Shown here piece after piece: positions 5,667 to 5,835 of a stretch of DNA of 5,835 nt; positions within the stretch are counted from its first letter, which is position 1; each line of letters opens with the position of its first letter. A model generated the notes under the pieces. That model was not told the origin of the DNA and did no database searches. It saw only the letters and a program-made list of their open reading frames with translations. Made by a program: the position numbers and the translations under genes. The DNA comes from Desulfobacterales bacterium (GTDB lineage: Bacteria; Desulfobacterota; DSM-4660; Desulfatiglandales; Desulfatiglandaceae): NCBI GenBank assembly GCA_022013615.1, contig JAKLQB010000521.1, positions 1-5,835 on the forward strand, read 5' to 3'.

Positions 5667-5687
5667 AATCGCTACGCGAGTTTATGT
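5667..5687 (-). repeat. Hairpin repeat related to 298-318
   Basis: On the minus strand tcgc-gta-gcga (5679-5669) forms a 4-bp stem with a GTA triloop, followed directly by six T. The 21-nt segment matches 298-318 at 18 of 21 positions in inverted orientation. In both places the repeat points towards the start of the gene next to it: 10 nt before the zinc-ribbon ATG and 33 nt before the iron-sulfur subunit ATG. It may be a dispersed palindromic repeat or a shared leader element. Confidence 0.5.
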
Positions 5688-5705
5688 TACATCCAGACCT
5701 CGTTA

Positions 5706-5737
5706 AGTGGTTAAGAAGTTGAGTGGTTAAGTAGTTG
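5706..5737. repeat. Tandem 16-nt direct repeat
   Basis: Two adjacent 16-nt units, agtggttaagaagttg (5706-5721) and agtggttaagtagttg (5722-5737), differ at a single base. A partial further copy (gttaag) may lie before the first. The array is non-coding and sits between the operon start and the window edge. Variable arrays of this type are familiar to me from Desulfobacterota intergenic DNA, with no known function. Confidence 0.7.
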
Positions 5738-5782
5738 TTCTCGTTTGTTTTTGTACAGTTTGCATGAAAATTGGACACTCGT

Positions 5783-5814
5783 AGAATTCAGGAATTCAGG
5801 AATTTAGGAATTGA
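5783..5814. repeat. Four tandem copies of an 8-nt unit
   Basis: Four units in a row, agaattca, ggaattca, ggaattta and ggaattga, follow the consensus ggaattca. Each has at most one or two changes. The repeat is non-coding, close to the right edge, and may be a microsatellite-like tract whose copy number varies. Confidence 0.7.
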
Positions 5815-5835
5815 AATATGAATCTTTTCCTTATC

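Overview
The window looks like a chromosomal piece from an anaerobic Desulfobacterota-type bacterium (former Deltaproteobacteria). This rests on a small zinc-ribbon protein of a kind I associate with that group, a methylmalonyl-CoA epimerase beside a molybdenum hydroxylase, and intergenic DNA full of short palindromes and tandem repeats. The taxon is inferred; there is no rRNA or other marker gene.

Layout. Positions 1-328 are non-coding but structured: a REP-like palindrome (about 62-97), a textbook sigma70 promoter (TTGACA, 17 nt, TATAAT at 144-172), a leader or small-RNA region with a long-range stem and a perfect 16-nt palindrome, and two mini-hairpins that each carry GCGAAGC. These precede a plus-strand zinc-ribbon gene (329-580). 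Positions 581-946 hold no convincing gene. From 947 to 5633 everything is on the minus strand. In order of transcription it is: a [2Fe-2S] subunit (5139-5633), a molybdopterin-binding hydroxylase subunit (2861-5152, overlapping the first by 14 nt), a divergent M20-family metallohydrolase (1503-2801), and methylmalonyl-CoA epimerase (947-1351). Positions 5634-5835 are non-coding and carry a hairpin repeat related to the one at 298-318, plus two different tandem repeats.

How the genes may work together. The first two minus-strand genes encode a two-component xanthine-dehydrogenase-family hydroxylase. It has no FAD subunit in the window, and the repeat-rich DNA upstream makes it likely that the iron-sulfur gene is the first of its operon. 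The M20 protein follows after 59 nt and is probably co-transcribed. A hydroxylase plus an amidohydrolase-fold enzyme would fit catabolism of a heterocyclic or amide compound, with the epimerase feeding a propionyl/methylmalonyl-CoA branch, but the substrate cannot be read from sequence. The epimerase may have its own promoter (about 1438-1467).

The points most worth following are the altered active-site positions of the M20 protein, the FAD-less hydroxylase, and the consensus promoter with a structured leader at the left. I see no CRISPR array, tRNA, rRNA, intact insertion sequence or defence system, and no clear evidence of a wholly new system.
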